A stretch of DNA of 7,996 nt from Bacillota bacterium (GTDB lineage: Bacteria > Bacillota > Clostridia > Peptostreptococcales > Thermotaleaceae). The stretch spans positions 1 through 7,996 of the forward strand of contig JAMNXX010000240.1 of assembly GCA_023623095.1 (NCBI GenBank), written 5' to 3'. Made by a program: the position numbers and the translations under genes. Position 1 is the first letter of the stretch. Each line of letters opens with the position of its first letter. The notes under the pieces are model-generated. The model worked only from the letters and a program-made list of their open reading frames with translations. It made no database searches and had not been told where the DNA came from. This document shows, in pieces, positions 1 to 5,494 of this stretch.

Positions 1-187
1 TGGATTGGCTAACGCTTCAAACTTTGTAAGTACAATGCAAAAGAGGACAGGCTTATATATAAGTTGTCTAGAGGAGATAGCCTATAGAAATAAATGGATT
101 AGCAAAGAAGAATTAATAGCTTTAGGCAAGGAATACGATAAAACAGAATATGGACAATATTTATTAAATATTGCAGATGAGTGTTAA
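1..187 (+). CDS. rmlA: Glucose-1-phosphate thymidylyltransferase, C-terminal end (partial)
   Basis: This is the 3' end of a gene that begins before the window; the open frame runs from base 2 to a TAA at 185-187, about 61 codons. The peptide contains ASNFVSTMQKRTGLYISCLE followed by EIAYRNKWI and ends in YGQYLLNIADEC. This matches the C-terminal part of RmlA/RfbA proteins, where the usual text is close to 'EASNFI..IE.RQGLKI.C.EEIAYR.GWI'. RmlA makes dTDP-glucose from dTTP and glucose-1-phosphate in the cytoplasm, the first step of dTDP-L-rhamnose synthesis. The next gene, rmlB, starts 30 nt downstream and encodes the following enzyme, which supports both the call and co-transcription. The catalytic N-terminal part lies outside the window. 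A TTG at base 5 is not a real start because the frame is open upstream of it. Confidence 0.9.
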   Translation, partial: GLANASNFVSTMQKRTGLYISCLEEIAYRNKWISKEELIALGKEYDKTEYGQYLLNIADEC

Positions 188-204
188 TTATATTGTGTAT
201 TGAT

Positions 205-212
205 AAAGGAGG
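205..212 (+). promoter_or_regulatory. Ribosome binding site of rmlB (decides the start)
   Basis: AAAGGAGG lies 5 nt before the ATG at 218. It overlaps the longer TTG-initiated frame (from 200), so the ATG at 218 is the real start. Confidence 0.85.
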
Positions 213-217
213 ATTTC

Positions 218-1300
218 ATGAAAATACTTGTAACTGGCGGTGCAGGTTTCATAGGTAGTAATTTTATATACTATATGTTGGAAAAATATCCTTCATATAA
301 AATAATTTGTCTTGATTCATTAACATATGCTGGAAACATTAGTACCCTTGACGAAGCAATGAAAAATAATAATTTTAAATTTATTAAAGGGGATATTACG
401 GATAGGCAACTTGTATTTAAACTTTTTGCACAAGAAAAACTTGATGTTGTAGTTAATTTTGCAGCGGAATCTCATGTAGATAGATCAATTAAAAATCCAG
501 AAATATTTTTAAAGACAAATATTCTAGGTACACAAGTATTAATGGATGCTTCAATAAAATACGGGATAAAAAGATATCATCAAGTTTCAACAGATGAAGT
601 TTATGGAGATCTTCCTCTTGATAGAACAGATCTATTTTTTACAGAGAATACACCAATATGTACATCTTCTCCATATTCTGCTTCAAAAGCTGCGGCAGAT
701 TTACTTGCACTTTCATATTATAAAACTTTTAAATTGCCAGTAACAATATCTAGATGTTCTAATAATTATGGACCATATCAGTTTCCCGAAAAGTTTATAC
801 CTTTAATTATTATACGTGCTTTAAATAACAAATCATTGCCTGTATATGGAGAAGGCAAAAATGTAAGAGATTGGCTATATGTCGAAGAACATTGTGAAGC
901 AATAGACTTAATAATACATGGCGGAAAAGCAGGAGAAGTATATAATGTTGGCGGGCATAATGAAAAAACAAATCTTGAAGTAGTTGAAACAATTATTAAG
1001 GAGTTAGGGAAATCTAAAAAACTTATTACTTTTGTTTCAGATAGACCAGGGCATGATTTAAGATATGCAATAGATCCTACTAAAATCAAAAATGAACTTG
1101 GTTGGGAACCAAAGATAAGATTTGATGATGGAATAAAGATGACAATTCAATGGTATCTTGATAATAAAGAATGGTGGACAAATATTGTTAATGGTGAATA
1201 TATGAATTATTATGAGGCAATGTATGGTCACAGAGAAGTTATAACAAAAGGAATAAAAAATACTATGATAGAAGAAGTAGCTAGTGGAAGATATAAGTAA
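218..1300 (+). CDS. rmlB: dTDP-glucose 4,6-dehydratase
   Basis: A complete protein of 360 residues, the usual length for RmlB/RfbB. It converts dTDP-glucose to dTDP-4-keto-6-deoxyglucose using bound NAD+, the second step of dTDP-rhamnose synthesis, in the cytoplasm. It is an extended short-chain dehydrogenase. The N-terminal nucleotide-binding loop is TGGAGFIGS (residues 6-14). The catalytic signature STDEVYGDL gives T125, D126 and E127, the triad typical of this dehydratase, and YSASK gives Y153 and K157. FAAESHVDRSI (about 81-91) and RCSNNYGPYQFPEK are also family hallmarks, as is the late RPGHDLRYAID. The gene follows rmlA by 30 nt and is followed 21 nt later by a flippase gene; rmlC and rmlD are not in the window and may lie upstream. 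It is A/T-rich: two hand-counted 60-base lines gave 25-30% GC. Confidence 0.96.
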   Translation: MKILVTGGAGFIGSNFIYYMLEKYPSYKIICLDSLTYAGNISTLDEAMKNNNFKFIKGDITDRQLVFKLFAQEKLDVVVNFAAESHVDRSIKNPEIFLKTNILGTQVLMDASIKYGIKRYHQVSTDEVYGDLPLDRTDLFFTENTPICTSSPYSASKAAADLLALSYYKTFKLPVTISRCSNNYGPYQFPEKFIPLIIIRALNNKSLPVYGEGKNVRDWLYVEEHCEAIDLIIHGGKAGEVYNVGGHNEKTNLEVVETIIKELGKSKKLITFVSDRPGHDLRYAIDPTKIKNELGWEPKIRFDDGIKMTIQWYLDNKEWWTNIVNGEYMNYYEAMYGHREVITKGIKNTMIEEVASGRYK

Positions 1301-1321
1301 TAAATGGAGTATGAGCTATAA

Positions 1322-2845
1322 ATGAAAAAAACAGCAATTCTTTTAATGATAATAACTATCTGTTCAAAAATATTTGGGTTTGGAAGGGATCTTACTCTTT
1401 CCTATTTTTATGGGGCATCCGGTATTAGCGATGCCTATTTGATATCTTTAACAATCCCATCCGTTATCTTTGCTTTCATTGGAATAGGTATTGCTACAGG
1501 GTATATTCCCATGTACAGTCAAATACAACAAGAGTATGGAGAAAAAGAGGGAGAACGTTATACCAATAATCTTGTCAATATTTCGATAGCTGTATGCACG
1601 ATAGTCATTATTTTTGGTCTTTTATTCACAGAGCCGCTGGTCAAGGTATTTGCATCCGGATTTCGAGGGGAAACGCTGGCTTTAGCGGTACGGTTTACGA
1701 GGATAACCTTGTGGGGGATATATTTTACGGGACTTGTCTATATATTCAAAGGATTTCTTCAGCTCAAAGGCAATTATGCGATACCGGAATCTATCGGGTT
1801 TCCATTTAATTTCTTTATCATATTATCCATTCTGCTCAGTACCATGACAAATCTTTTAGTATTATCGATAGGAAGCGTGATGGCTGCTGCTTCTCAATTT
1901 GTATTATTAGTTCCTTTTATCTATAAAAAAGAGTATCGGTATCAGTTTGTATTGGATATAAAAGATGAGCATATCAAGAAGATGGCTTCTATCGTACTTC
2001 CGGTGATTATTGGAGTTTCTGTTAATGAGATCAATATATTGGTGGACAGGACTTTGGCTTCCAGCATTGCGGTAGGCGGGATATCTGCCTTGAATTATGC
2101 AAGCCGGTTGAATGGGTTTGTGCAGGGGCTGTTTGTTGCGACCATTGCTGCTGTGATGTATCCGATGATATCGAAAATGGCTGCAGAAAAGAATATATCT
2201 GGGCTGAAAAAAACGGTATCGGAAGCGATCAGTGGGATCAGTTTACTGGTGGTTCCGGCTGCGGTAGGGGCAATGATTTTTGCAGAGCCTGTGGTAAAGC
2301 TGTTATTTGGTAGAGGAGCATTTGATGCGCAAGCGGTATCCATGACATCCTATGCTTTGTTTTTTTATTCCATCGGGATGATTGGATTTGGGCTAAGAGA
2401 TATATTATCCAGGGCTTTTTATTCTCTGCAGGATACAAAAACACCGATGATCAATGCCGGGATAGCGGTGGGATTGAATATCGTTTTAAATATTATCCTG
2501 TCAAGATTTATGGGAATAGGCGGCTTGGCATTAGCGACGAGCATATCTGCATTGTTTTGCACCGCTTTGCTTTTTATCAGCCTTCGAAAAAAAATAGGCG
2601 CCTTTGGCATGAAGAATATAAGCGTGTCTTTTATAAAAATCGTATTTGCTTCACTGGGGATGGGAGCAATTGCAAAAGGCTCTTATCATGTTTTGTTGAA
2701 ATCAGTTGGTTTTCATTTATCTCTTATTGTTTCAATAGGCATCGGAGCAGCAGTGTATTTTGTTATAATCTATTTCATGAAAATCGAAGAAGTGGATGCG
2801 ATGATCATTTCTTTAAAGAAACGATTCAAACGAAATGCGGAATAG
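1322..2845 (+). CDS. murJ: MurJ/MviN-family lipid-linked precursor flippase
   Basis: A 507-residue, very hydrophobic protein with about 14 predicted membrane segments, typical of the MurJ (MviN) branch of the MOP exporter superfamily. MurJ flips lipid II across the cytoplasmic membrane for peptidoglycan synthesis; relatives carry other lipid-linked sugars. Diagnostic text includes GFGRDLTLSYFYGASGISDA near residues 19-38 (R22, D23, D37), the counterpart of the 'GxxRD...FGAS..sDAF' start of MurJ. DRTLAS (R243) is followed by ALNYASRLNGF (R262), which aligns with the region around E. coli R270 that lines the central cavity. The start ATG at 1322 has a GGAG 12 nt upstream, rather far. It sits 21 nt after rmlB and is probably co-transcribed with it, so a role in exporting a surface glycan intermediate instead of lipid II is possible. 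GC content rises sharply just inside the gene. Confidence 0.85.
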   Translation: MKKTAILLMIITICSKIFGFGRDLTLSYFYGASGISDAYLISLTIPSVIFAFIGIGIATGYIPMYSQIQQEYGEKEGERYTNNLVNISIAVCTIVIIFGLLFTEPLVKVFASGFRGETLALAVRFTRITLWGIYFTGLVYIFKGFLQLKGNYAIPESIGFPFNFFIILSILLSTMTNLLVLSIGSVMAAASQFVLLVPFIYKKEYRYQFVLDIKDEHIKKMASIVLPVIIGVSVNEINILVDRTLASSIAVGGISALNYASRLNGFVQGLFVATIAAVMYPMISKMAAEKNISGLKKTVSEAISGISLLVVPAAVGAMIFAEPVVKLLFGRGAFDAQAVSMTSYALFFYSIGMIGFGLRDILSRAFYSLQDTKTPMINAGIAVGLNIVLNIILSRFMGIGGLALATSISALFCTALLFISLRKKIGAFGMKNISVSFIKIVFASLGMGAIAKGSYHVLLKSVGFHLSLIVSIGIGAAVYFVIIYFMKIEEVDAMIISLKKRFKRNAE

Positions 2846-2942
2846 GTACATACCGGCGCAACCAATAAAATCTCGTTCAGGCTCTTCGTGTGAAAAAGGA
2901 GGATTTAAAAAGGTTGTTGTATAATAAAACTAATAGTTATTT

Positions 2943-2977
2943 ATAATGCCTGTATAATGGATACAGGCATTATTTTT
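2943..2977 (+). terminator. Rho-independent terminator after murJ, shared by convergent genes
   Basis: A 13-bp perfect stem (2943-2955 with 2961-2973) closes a 5-nt loop (AATGG). It is followed by T residues to 2977, a standard intrinsic terminator for + strand transcripts. The right arm overlaps the stop codon of the convergent amidase gene (2970-2972). On the minus strand the hairpin is followed only by an A/T-mixed stretch, so it may stop that transcript less well. Confidence 0.85.
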
Positions 2978-3605
2978 CCACGAATTTTTTGCTGATGAAT
3001 ATGTCGGTATATCCTTGCCCCACCAATTGCTCTCTTAATTTCTCTGCATTTGCTTTGTTCTTAAATGCGCCCACTTGGACTGTATAAATTACATCATTTT
3101 CAGCTGGAAAAGAATTTTTGCCTGGGTTCAGCAATTCTTTCAATTCTGCAAATCTGAAGTTTTTCCCCGGGCAGCCGGTTGCAGCTAAATCATTATGCTT
3201 TTTAATATCTTGTGGAGCTAGGGAATAGTCTTTAAGCAACTTTGCGCAAAGGGCTACCCCGGCCTTTAGCTGTGCATCGGACATTTGTTGCTGCTGAAAG
3301 TCTCCTTGAAAGCCGATTCCAATGGAACGGTTATTATAACCCGAAGTATGAGCACCTACATGAAGGCCTCTTGCCTCATAGATGATACCGTCAAAGGTTA
3401 TGAAGTAGTTATAGCCTATTCCGGACCAATAGGATGCTTTGCCGGCGCTGTTTGTGTATGTCTTGTTTTTGTGCCAATGATGAACGTCGTATATGCCTGC
3501 AGTCTTGTGTGCCATATGATGAAGGACAATCATGTCCACCTTTTTCAGCGGAGTTAGTTTGCTTCTGAAGTTTAGAGGCGGATTCGGTTTTCTTATTTCT
3601 AACAT
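2970..3605 (-). CDS. N-acetylmuramoyl-L-alanine amidase (Amidase_2 type) with partial SPOR domain
   Basis: A 211-residue protein of the Amidase_2/PGRP/T7-lysozyme fold, which cuts the bond between N-acetylmuramic acid and L-alanine in peptidoglycan. Zinc ligands are visible: IVLHHMA (H29/H30), KHNDLAATGCPG (H137 and C145, with T143 two before the Cys). GIGYNYFI supplies the Tyr (Y65) matching the catalytic Tyr of T7 lysozyme. GLHVGAHTSGYNNRSIGIGF is the usual central strand region. From about 173, IYTVQVGAFKNKANAEKL begins a SPOR (denuded-glycan-binding) domain, but only about 38 of the usual 70 or so residues follow before the stop. No signal peptide is seen, as in phage endolysins or mother-cell-lysis amidases (CwlC type). 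The start ATG has AAGGAGGA 8 nt upstream. The gene stands alone, facing away from the gntR gene, with an SOS-type promoter. An old prophage origin is possible but no holin is nearby. Confidence 0.92.
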   Translation of the reverse strand: MLEIRKPNPPLNFRSKLTPLKKVDMIVLHHMAHKTAGIYDVHHWHKNKTYTNSAGKASYWSGIGYNYFITFDGIIYEARGLHVGAHTSGYNNRSIGIGFQGDFQQQQMSDAQLKAGVALCAKLLKDYSLAPQDIKKHNDLAATGCPGKNFRFAELKELLNPGKNSFPAENDVIYTVQVGAFKNKANAEKLREQLVGQGYTDIFISKKFVEK

Positions 3606-3613
3606 CTTCTTGC

Positions 3614-3621
3614 TCCTCCTT
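3614..3621 (-). promoter_or_regulatory. Ribosome binding site of the amidase gene
   Basis: Read on the minus strand this is AAGGAGGA, 8 nt before the ATG at 3605-3603. It is a near-perfect Gram-positive Shine-Dalgarno sequence and fixes the start. Confidence 0.85.
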
Positions 3622-3659
3622 GTCAGTTTTATAGGAAATATTTGGATTTAATTAGGAAT

Positions 3660-3688
3660 ATTATAACATGAGAACATATGTTCGACAA
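3660..3688 (-). promoter_or_regulatory. Sigma-A-type promoter of the amidase gene
   Basis: On the minus strand, TTGTCG (3688-3683) is followed by exactly 17 nt and then a perfect TATAAT (3665-3660). A TG one base before the -10 makes it an extended -10 element. The -10 lies about 55 nt upstream of the ATG. The spacer carries the LexA box listed separately. Confidence 0.85.
3671..3684 (-). promoter_or_regulatory. LexA (SOS) box in the amidase promoter
   Basis: Read on the minus strand the 14-mer is CGAACATATGTTCT, with a perfect 12-bp palindrome GAACATATGTTC at 3672-3683. It matches the Gram-positive LexA/DinR consensus CGAACRNRYGTTYC at every position but the last. It lies within the spacer and touches the -35 of the promoter, where bound LexA would block RNA polymerase. 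It is 165 nt or more upstream of gntR and behind that gene's promoter, so control of the amidase is the natural reading. Confidence 0.8.
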
Positions 3689-3704
3689 TATCGATTTGGA
3701 TATA

Positions 3705-3731
3705 TTTTTGCTCCCATTGGTGGAGCAGAAA
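3705..3731. repeat. Inverted repeat between divergent promoters
   Basis: TTTTTGCTCC (3705-3714) pairs with GGAGCAGAAA (3722-3731) around a 7-nt loop, with one G-T pair. It lies between the amidase and gntR promoters. No T-run follows on either strand, so it is not an ordinary terminator; it may be an operator or have no function. The rest of the 3606-3848 gap holds the two promoters and A/T-rich sequence. Confidence 0.35.
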
Positions 3732-3760
3732 AAAATTCGTACAAAAAGGGGAAAATACTG

Positions 3761-3789
3761 TTGACGGATATAATAAAAAATGATATTAT
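3761..3789 (+). promoter_or_regulatory. Sigma-A-type promoter of the gntR-family gene
   Basis: TTGACG (3761-3766) and TATTAT (3784-3789) are separated by exactly 17 nt. TG at 3781-3782 gives an extended -10. Transcription should start near 3796, leaving a leader of about 50 nt before the ATG at 3849. Confidence 0.8.
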
Positions 3790-3801
3790 GATCGCGAATT
3801 A

Positions 3802-3826
3802 AATATTTTATCAAATATCAAATATT
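3802..3826. promoter_or_regulatory. Candidate operator over the gntR transcription start
   Basis: AATATTT (3802-3808) and AAATATT (3820-3826) form 7-bp inverted arms around an 11-nt centre. Within it ATCAAAT occurs twice in tandem (3810-3816, 3817-3823). The 14-mer at 3803-3816, read on the minus strand as ATTTGATAAAATAT, recurs exactly upstream of the next operon at 4479-4492. It lies just downstream of the -10, where a repressor would block transcription, so autoregulation is likely but unproven. The site is A/T-rich, which weakens the palindrome evidence. Confidence 0.45.
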
Positions 3827-3848
3827 AAATTTAGCTAAGAGGGTGCTT

Positions 3849-4463
3849 ATGATTTATCTAACAAAGTCTGAATACGTTTATCAATCATTGAAAGATGAGA
3901 TTATTGAAGGGAAGCTTCCGCCGGGAAGCCGGCTTGTTGTTGCGGATATTACAAAGAAATATAATGTAAGCGCTATGCCGGTGCGGGAAGCGATAACAAA
4001 GCTTGAAAAGCATGGACGGGTGGCAACGATGGATCTTCATAAATTGAAGGAAATCACGATTCTCCGAAATGAGATCGAGCCTCTGGTAGCCAAGTTAGCA
4101 ACCCCATATATTGATGAGCCGTTGATCAAGGAATTGGAAAAGCTTATCGAACAAATGGAGGAAGCGGCAGAGAAAGAGGATTGTTCCGCGTATGAAAAGC
4201 TAAATCACGAATTCCATCAAAAAATATATGATCAAAATCCGTATGAATATATCAAGGAATTAAACAATGAGCTTTGGGATATGTCGTCCATATCAAGATT
4301 TGCTCTTTCCCATACCCCAAGGAGGCTCAAAGAGTCTTTAGAAGAGCACAAGATGTGGCTGCAGGCCATTAAAGACAAAGATCCGGAAGAGGTTGCGCGT
4401 GTTGTAAGGTTGCATAAGAGCAATGCCTTTGAAGAGTTGAAGACGCTCATAAAGGGATTCTAA
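3849..4463 (+). CDS. GntR-family (FCD subfamily) transcriptional regulator with shortened wing
   Basis: A 204-residue regulator from the ATG at 3849; AGAGGG at 3838-3843 is the ribosome binding site, overlapping an alternative GTG start at 3843. Residues about 4-56 form the GntR helix-turn-helix, with the hallmark IIEGKLPPGSRL and the recognition part VSAMPVREAITKLEKHG. The C-terminal half is an FCD ligand-binding domain: ILRNEIEPLVAKLA opens it, and metal-site residues appear as NHEFHQKIYD (N119 and H123), EEHKMWLQAI (H167) and VRLHKSNA (H189). N119 replaces the more common Asp. FCD regulators usually respond to an organic or sugar acid. Between G56 and RVATMDL the usual beta-wing (about 12 residues, 'LVxxxPxxGA') is missing, although the frame stays open. 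It lies directly upstream of a hydrolase-cupin-TRAP operon in the same direction and probably controls it and itself. Confidence 0.88.
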   Translation: MIYLTKSEYVYQSLKDEIIEGKLPPGSRLVVADITKKYNVSAMPVREAITKLEKHGRVATMDLHKLKEITILRNEIEPLVAKLATPYIDEPLIKELEKLIEQMEEAAEKEDCSAYEKLNHEFHQKIYDQNPYEYIKELNNELWDMSSISRFALSHTPRRLKESLEEHKMWLQAIKDKDPEEVARVVRLHKSNAFEELKTLIKGF

Positions 4464-4478
4464 TTTTTTTTAAACAGG

Positions 4479-4492
4479 ATTTGATAAAATAT
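4479..4492 (+). promoter_or_regulatory. Candidate operator at the DUF6282-TRAP operon promoter
   Basis: ATTTGATAAAATAT is an exact 14-nt match, in opposite orientation, to 3803-3816 over the gntR start. It covers the likely -35 (TTGATA at 4481-4486), a position that suits repression. It has ATTT-N4-AAAT dyad symmetry. The GntR-family protein encoded next door is the obvious candidate binder. Confidence 0.45.
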
Positions 4493-4509
4493 AAAATATA
4501 TATTATATA
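4481..4509 (+). promoter_or_regulatory. Likely promoter of the DUF6282-cupin-TRAP operon
   Basis: TTGATA (4481-4486), a 17-nt spacer and TATATA (4504-4509) make a plausible sigma-A promoter about 75 nt before the ATG at 4583. Other A/T-rich hexamers nearby (TATTAT at 4501, TTATAT at 4503) could serve as -10. No clear terminator separates it from gntR, whose stop is at 4463, so readthrough is also possible. Confidence 0.5.
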
Positions 4510-4530
4510 GGATGCAGCATCAATTCCAGG

Positions 4531-4542
4531 TTCAAATTTGAA
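4531..4542. promoter_or_regulatory. Perfect 12-bp palindrome in the operon leader
   Basis: TTCAAATTTGAA is a perfect palindrome lying between the predicted transcription start and the first gene. A second dyad, TTTTAA-GCT-TTAAAA, follows at 4548-4562. Either could be a binding site for a regulator. The function is unproven. Confidence 0.3.
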
Positions 4543-4582
4543 GAGTATTTTAAGCTTTAAAAAATATAAAGGAGGGATAGAA

Positions 4583-5479
4583 ATGAGTCAGCTAAATGAT
4601 ATTCTAGTCGGAGCGGTGGATATGCATCAGCACTTAGGACCTTCTGTTATTCCGAGACCGCTTGACATTGTCCAAGGGGCGAAAGAAGCTCAAGCAGCAG
4701 GAATGAAAGGGATCCTCGTAAAAGACCATCAGTTTCCGACAATCGCTGCCGTTGAGATTGCAAAAAGCTGCCTCGGTGATGATTGTAACATTTTTATTGC
4801 TTCAAGCATTGCGCTCAATCACGAGTTAGGCGGGCTAAATCCGGCAGCAGTAGAAACAGCCATCAATATGGGGGTCAATATGGTGTGGATGCCGACCATA
4901 TCTACGGAAAATCATTATGTATCTCACGAAAAACATGGTTTGAAGTTTCCGGCATCAAAGAAAAAAATTGAGACAATGCCACGAGGATATGTTTCATTGC
5001 TCGATGAAGATGGACAGGTCACAGAGGATTGTTATAAAGTCCTGGAAGTTGTAGCCAAGGATAAGGATGTGATCCTAGGGGCCGGTCATGGAAATGCGGA
5101 TGAGATTCATGCGATTATTTTAGCAGCCAAGAAGCTGGGGATTGAGAAGATTGTAGTCAATCATCCAACATACATGATAGATGCGGACATAGATCGGATG
5201 AAGGCTTGGACGGATATGGGGGTATATCTGGAGTTTGGCGCATGTACTTGTGATCCGATATCGTCGATTTGCAATGTAGATATTGATGAAACTGTTAAGA
5301 CCATCCGAGCAATCGGAGTCGAACATATCACATTGGCATCGGATTATGGACAGGTAAACAACCCACGTCCGGTAGAAGGATTAAAACATTTTGCAGAGTT
5401 ACTGCACTCAAAAGGATTTACTTCTGATGAGTTAGCGATCATGATGAAAGAAAATCCATCAAAATTATTAAATATTTAA
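4583..5479 (+). CDS. DUF6282-type amidohydrolase-like metal-dependent protein
   Basis: A 298-residue protein starting at the ATG at 4583, with GGAGG at 4571-4575, 7 nt upstream; the longer TTG frame from 4538 lacks a ribosome binding site. It reads as a TIM-barrel amidohydrolase-superfamily protein, and I place it with DUF6282 from recall. Putative metal ligands follow the superfamily order: DMHQHLGPS (H15 and H17) at the first strand, VKDHQFP (K47 and H49), ALNHELGG (H80), GAGHGNADE (H159), VNHPTY (H194) and LASDYGQ (D244). These fit a metal-dependent hydrolase, but the reaction is unknown. No signal peptide is seen, so it should be cytoplasmic. The cupin gene follows with its ribosome binding site overlapping this stop codon, and TRAP transporter genes follow that, so it most likely acts on the imported compound or a breakdown product. 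A lactonase or a deacylase role is possible. Confidence 0.75.
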   Translation: MSQLNDILVGAVDMHQHLGPSVIPRPLDIVQGAKEAQAAGMKGILVKDHQFPTIAAVEIAKSCLGDDCNIFIASSIALNHELGGLNPAAVETAINMGVNMVWMPTISTENHYVSHEKHGLKFPASKKKIETMPRGYVSLLDEDGQVTEDCYKVLEVVAKDKDVILGAGHGNADEIHAIILAAKKLGIEKIVVNHPTYMIDADIDRMKAWTDMGVYLEFGACTCDPISSICNVDIDETVKTIRAIGVEHITLASDYGQVNNPRPVEGLKHFAELLHSKGFTSDELAIMMKENPSKLLNI

Positions 5480-5485
5480 GGAGGA
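5478..5485 (+). promoter_or_regulatory. Ribosome binding site of the cupin gene, overlapping the upstream stop
   Basis: AAGGAGGA shares its first two bases with the TAA stop of the DUF6282 gene and lies 9 nt before the ATG at 5495. This suggests translational coupling. Confidence 0.8.
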
Positions 5486-5494
5486 TATGATAAA

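Noticed and set aside
778..1089. Minus-strand open frame of 103 codons inside rmlB
   Set aside because: It lies wholly opposite a gene with clear catalytic motifs, has no recognisable protein features, and is a shadow frame.
2557..2868. Plus-strand 103-codon frame overlapping the end of murJ
   Set aside because: It is out of frame with a well-supported membrane protein and its peptide has no recognisable features; a shadow frame.
3285..3557. Plus-strand open frame of 90 codons opposite the amidase
   Set aside because: The minus-strand amidase has its zinc ligands, start and ribosome site in this stretch; the opposite frame has no family likeness.
3705..3731. Hairpin considered as a terminator for either divergent gene
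   Set aside because: It lies upstream of both genes and no T-run follows it on either strand; kept only as a low-confidence inverted repeat.
3629..3814. Minus-strand 61-codon frame in the gap between amidase and gntR
   Set aside because: There is no ribosome binding site before it, the peptide is what A/T-rich DNA gives by chance, and it covers both promoters and the LexA box.
3606..3848. Prophage or insertion element around the amidase
   Set aside because: No holin, integrase, transposase, terminal repeats or attachment sites are visible; only the LexA box and endolysin-like layout hint at phage origin.
4464..4482. T-run after gntR considered as an intrinsic terminator
   Set aside because: No stem precedes the eight T residues at 4464-4471 region, so transcription may continue into the next operon.
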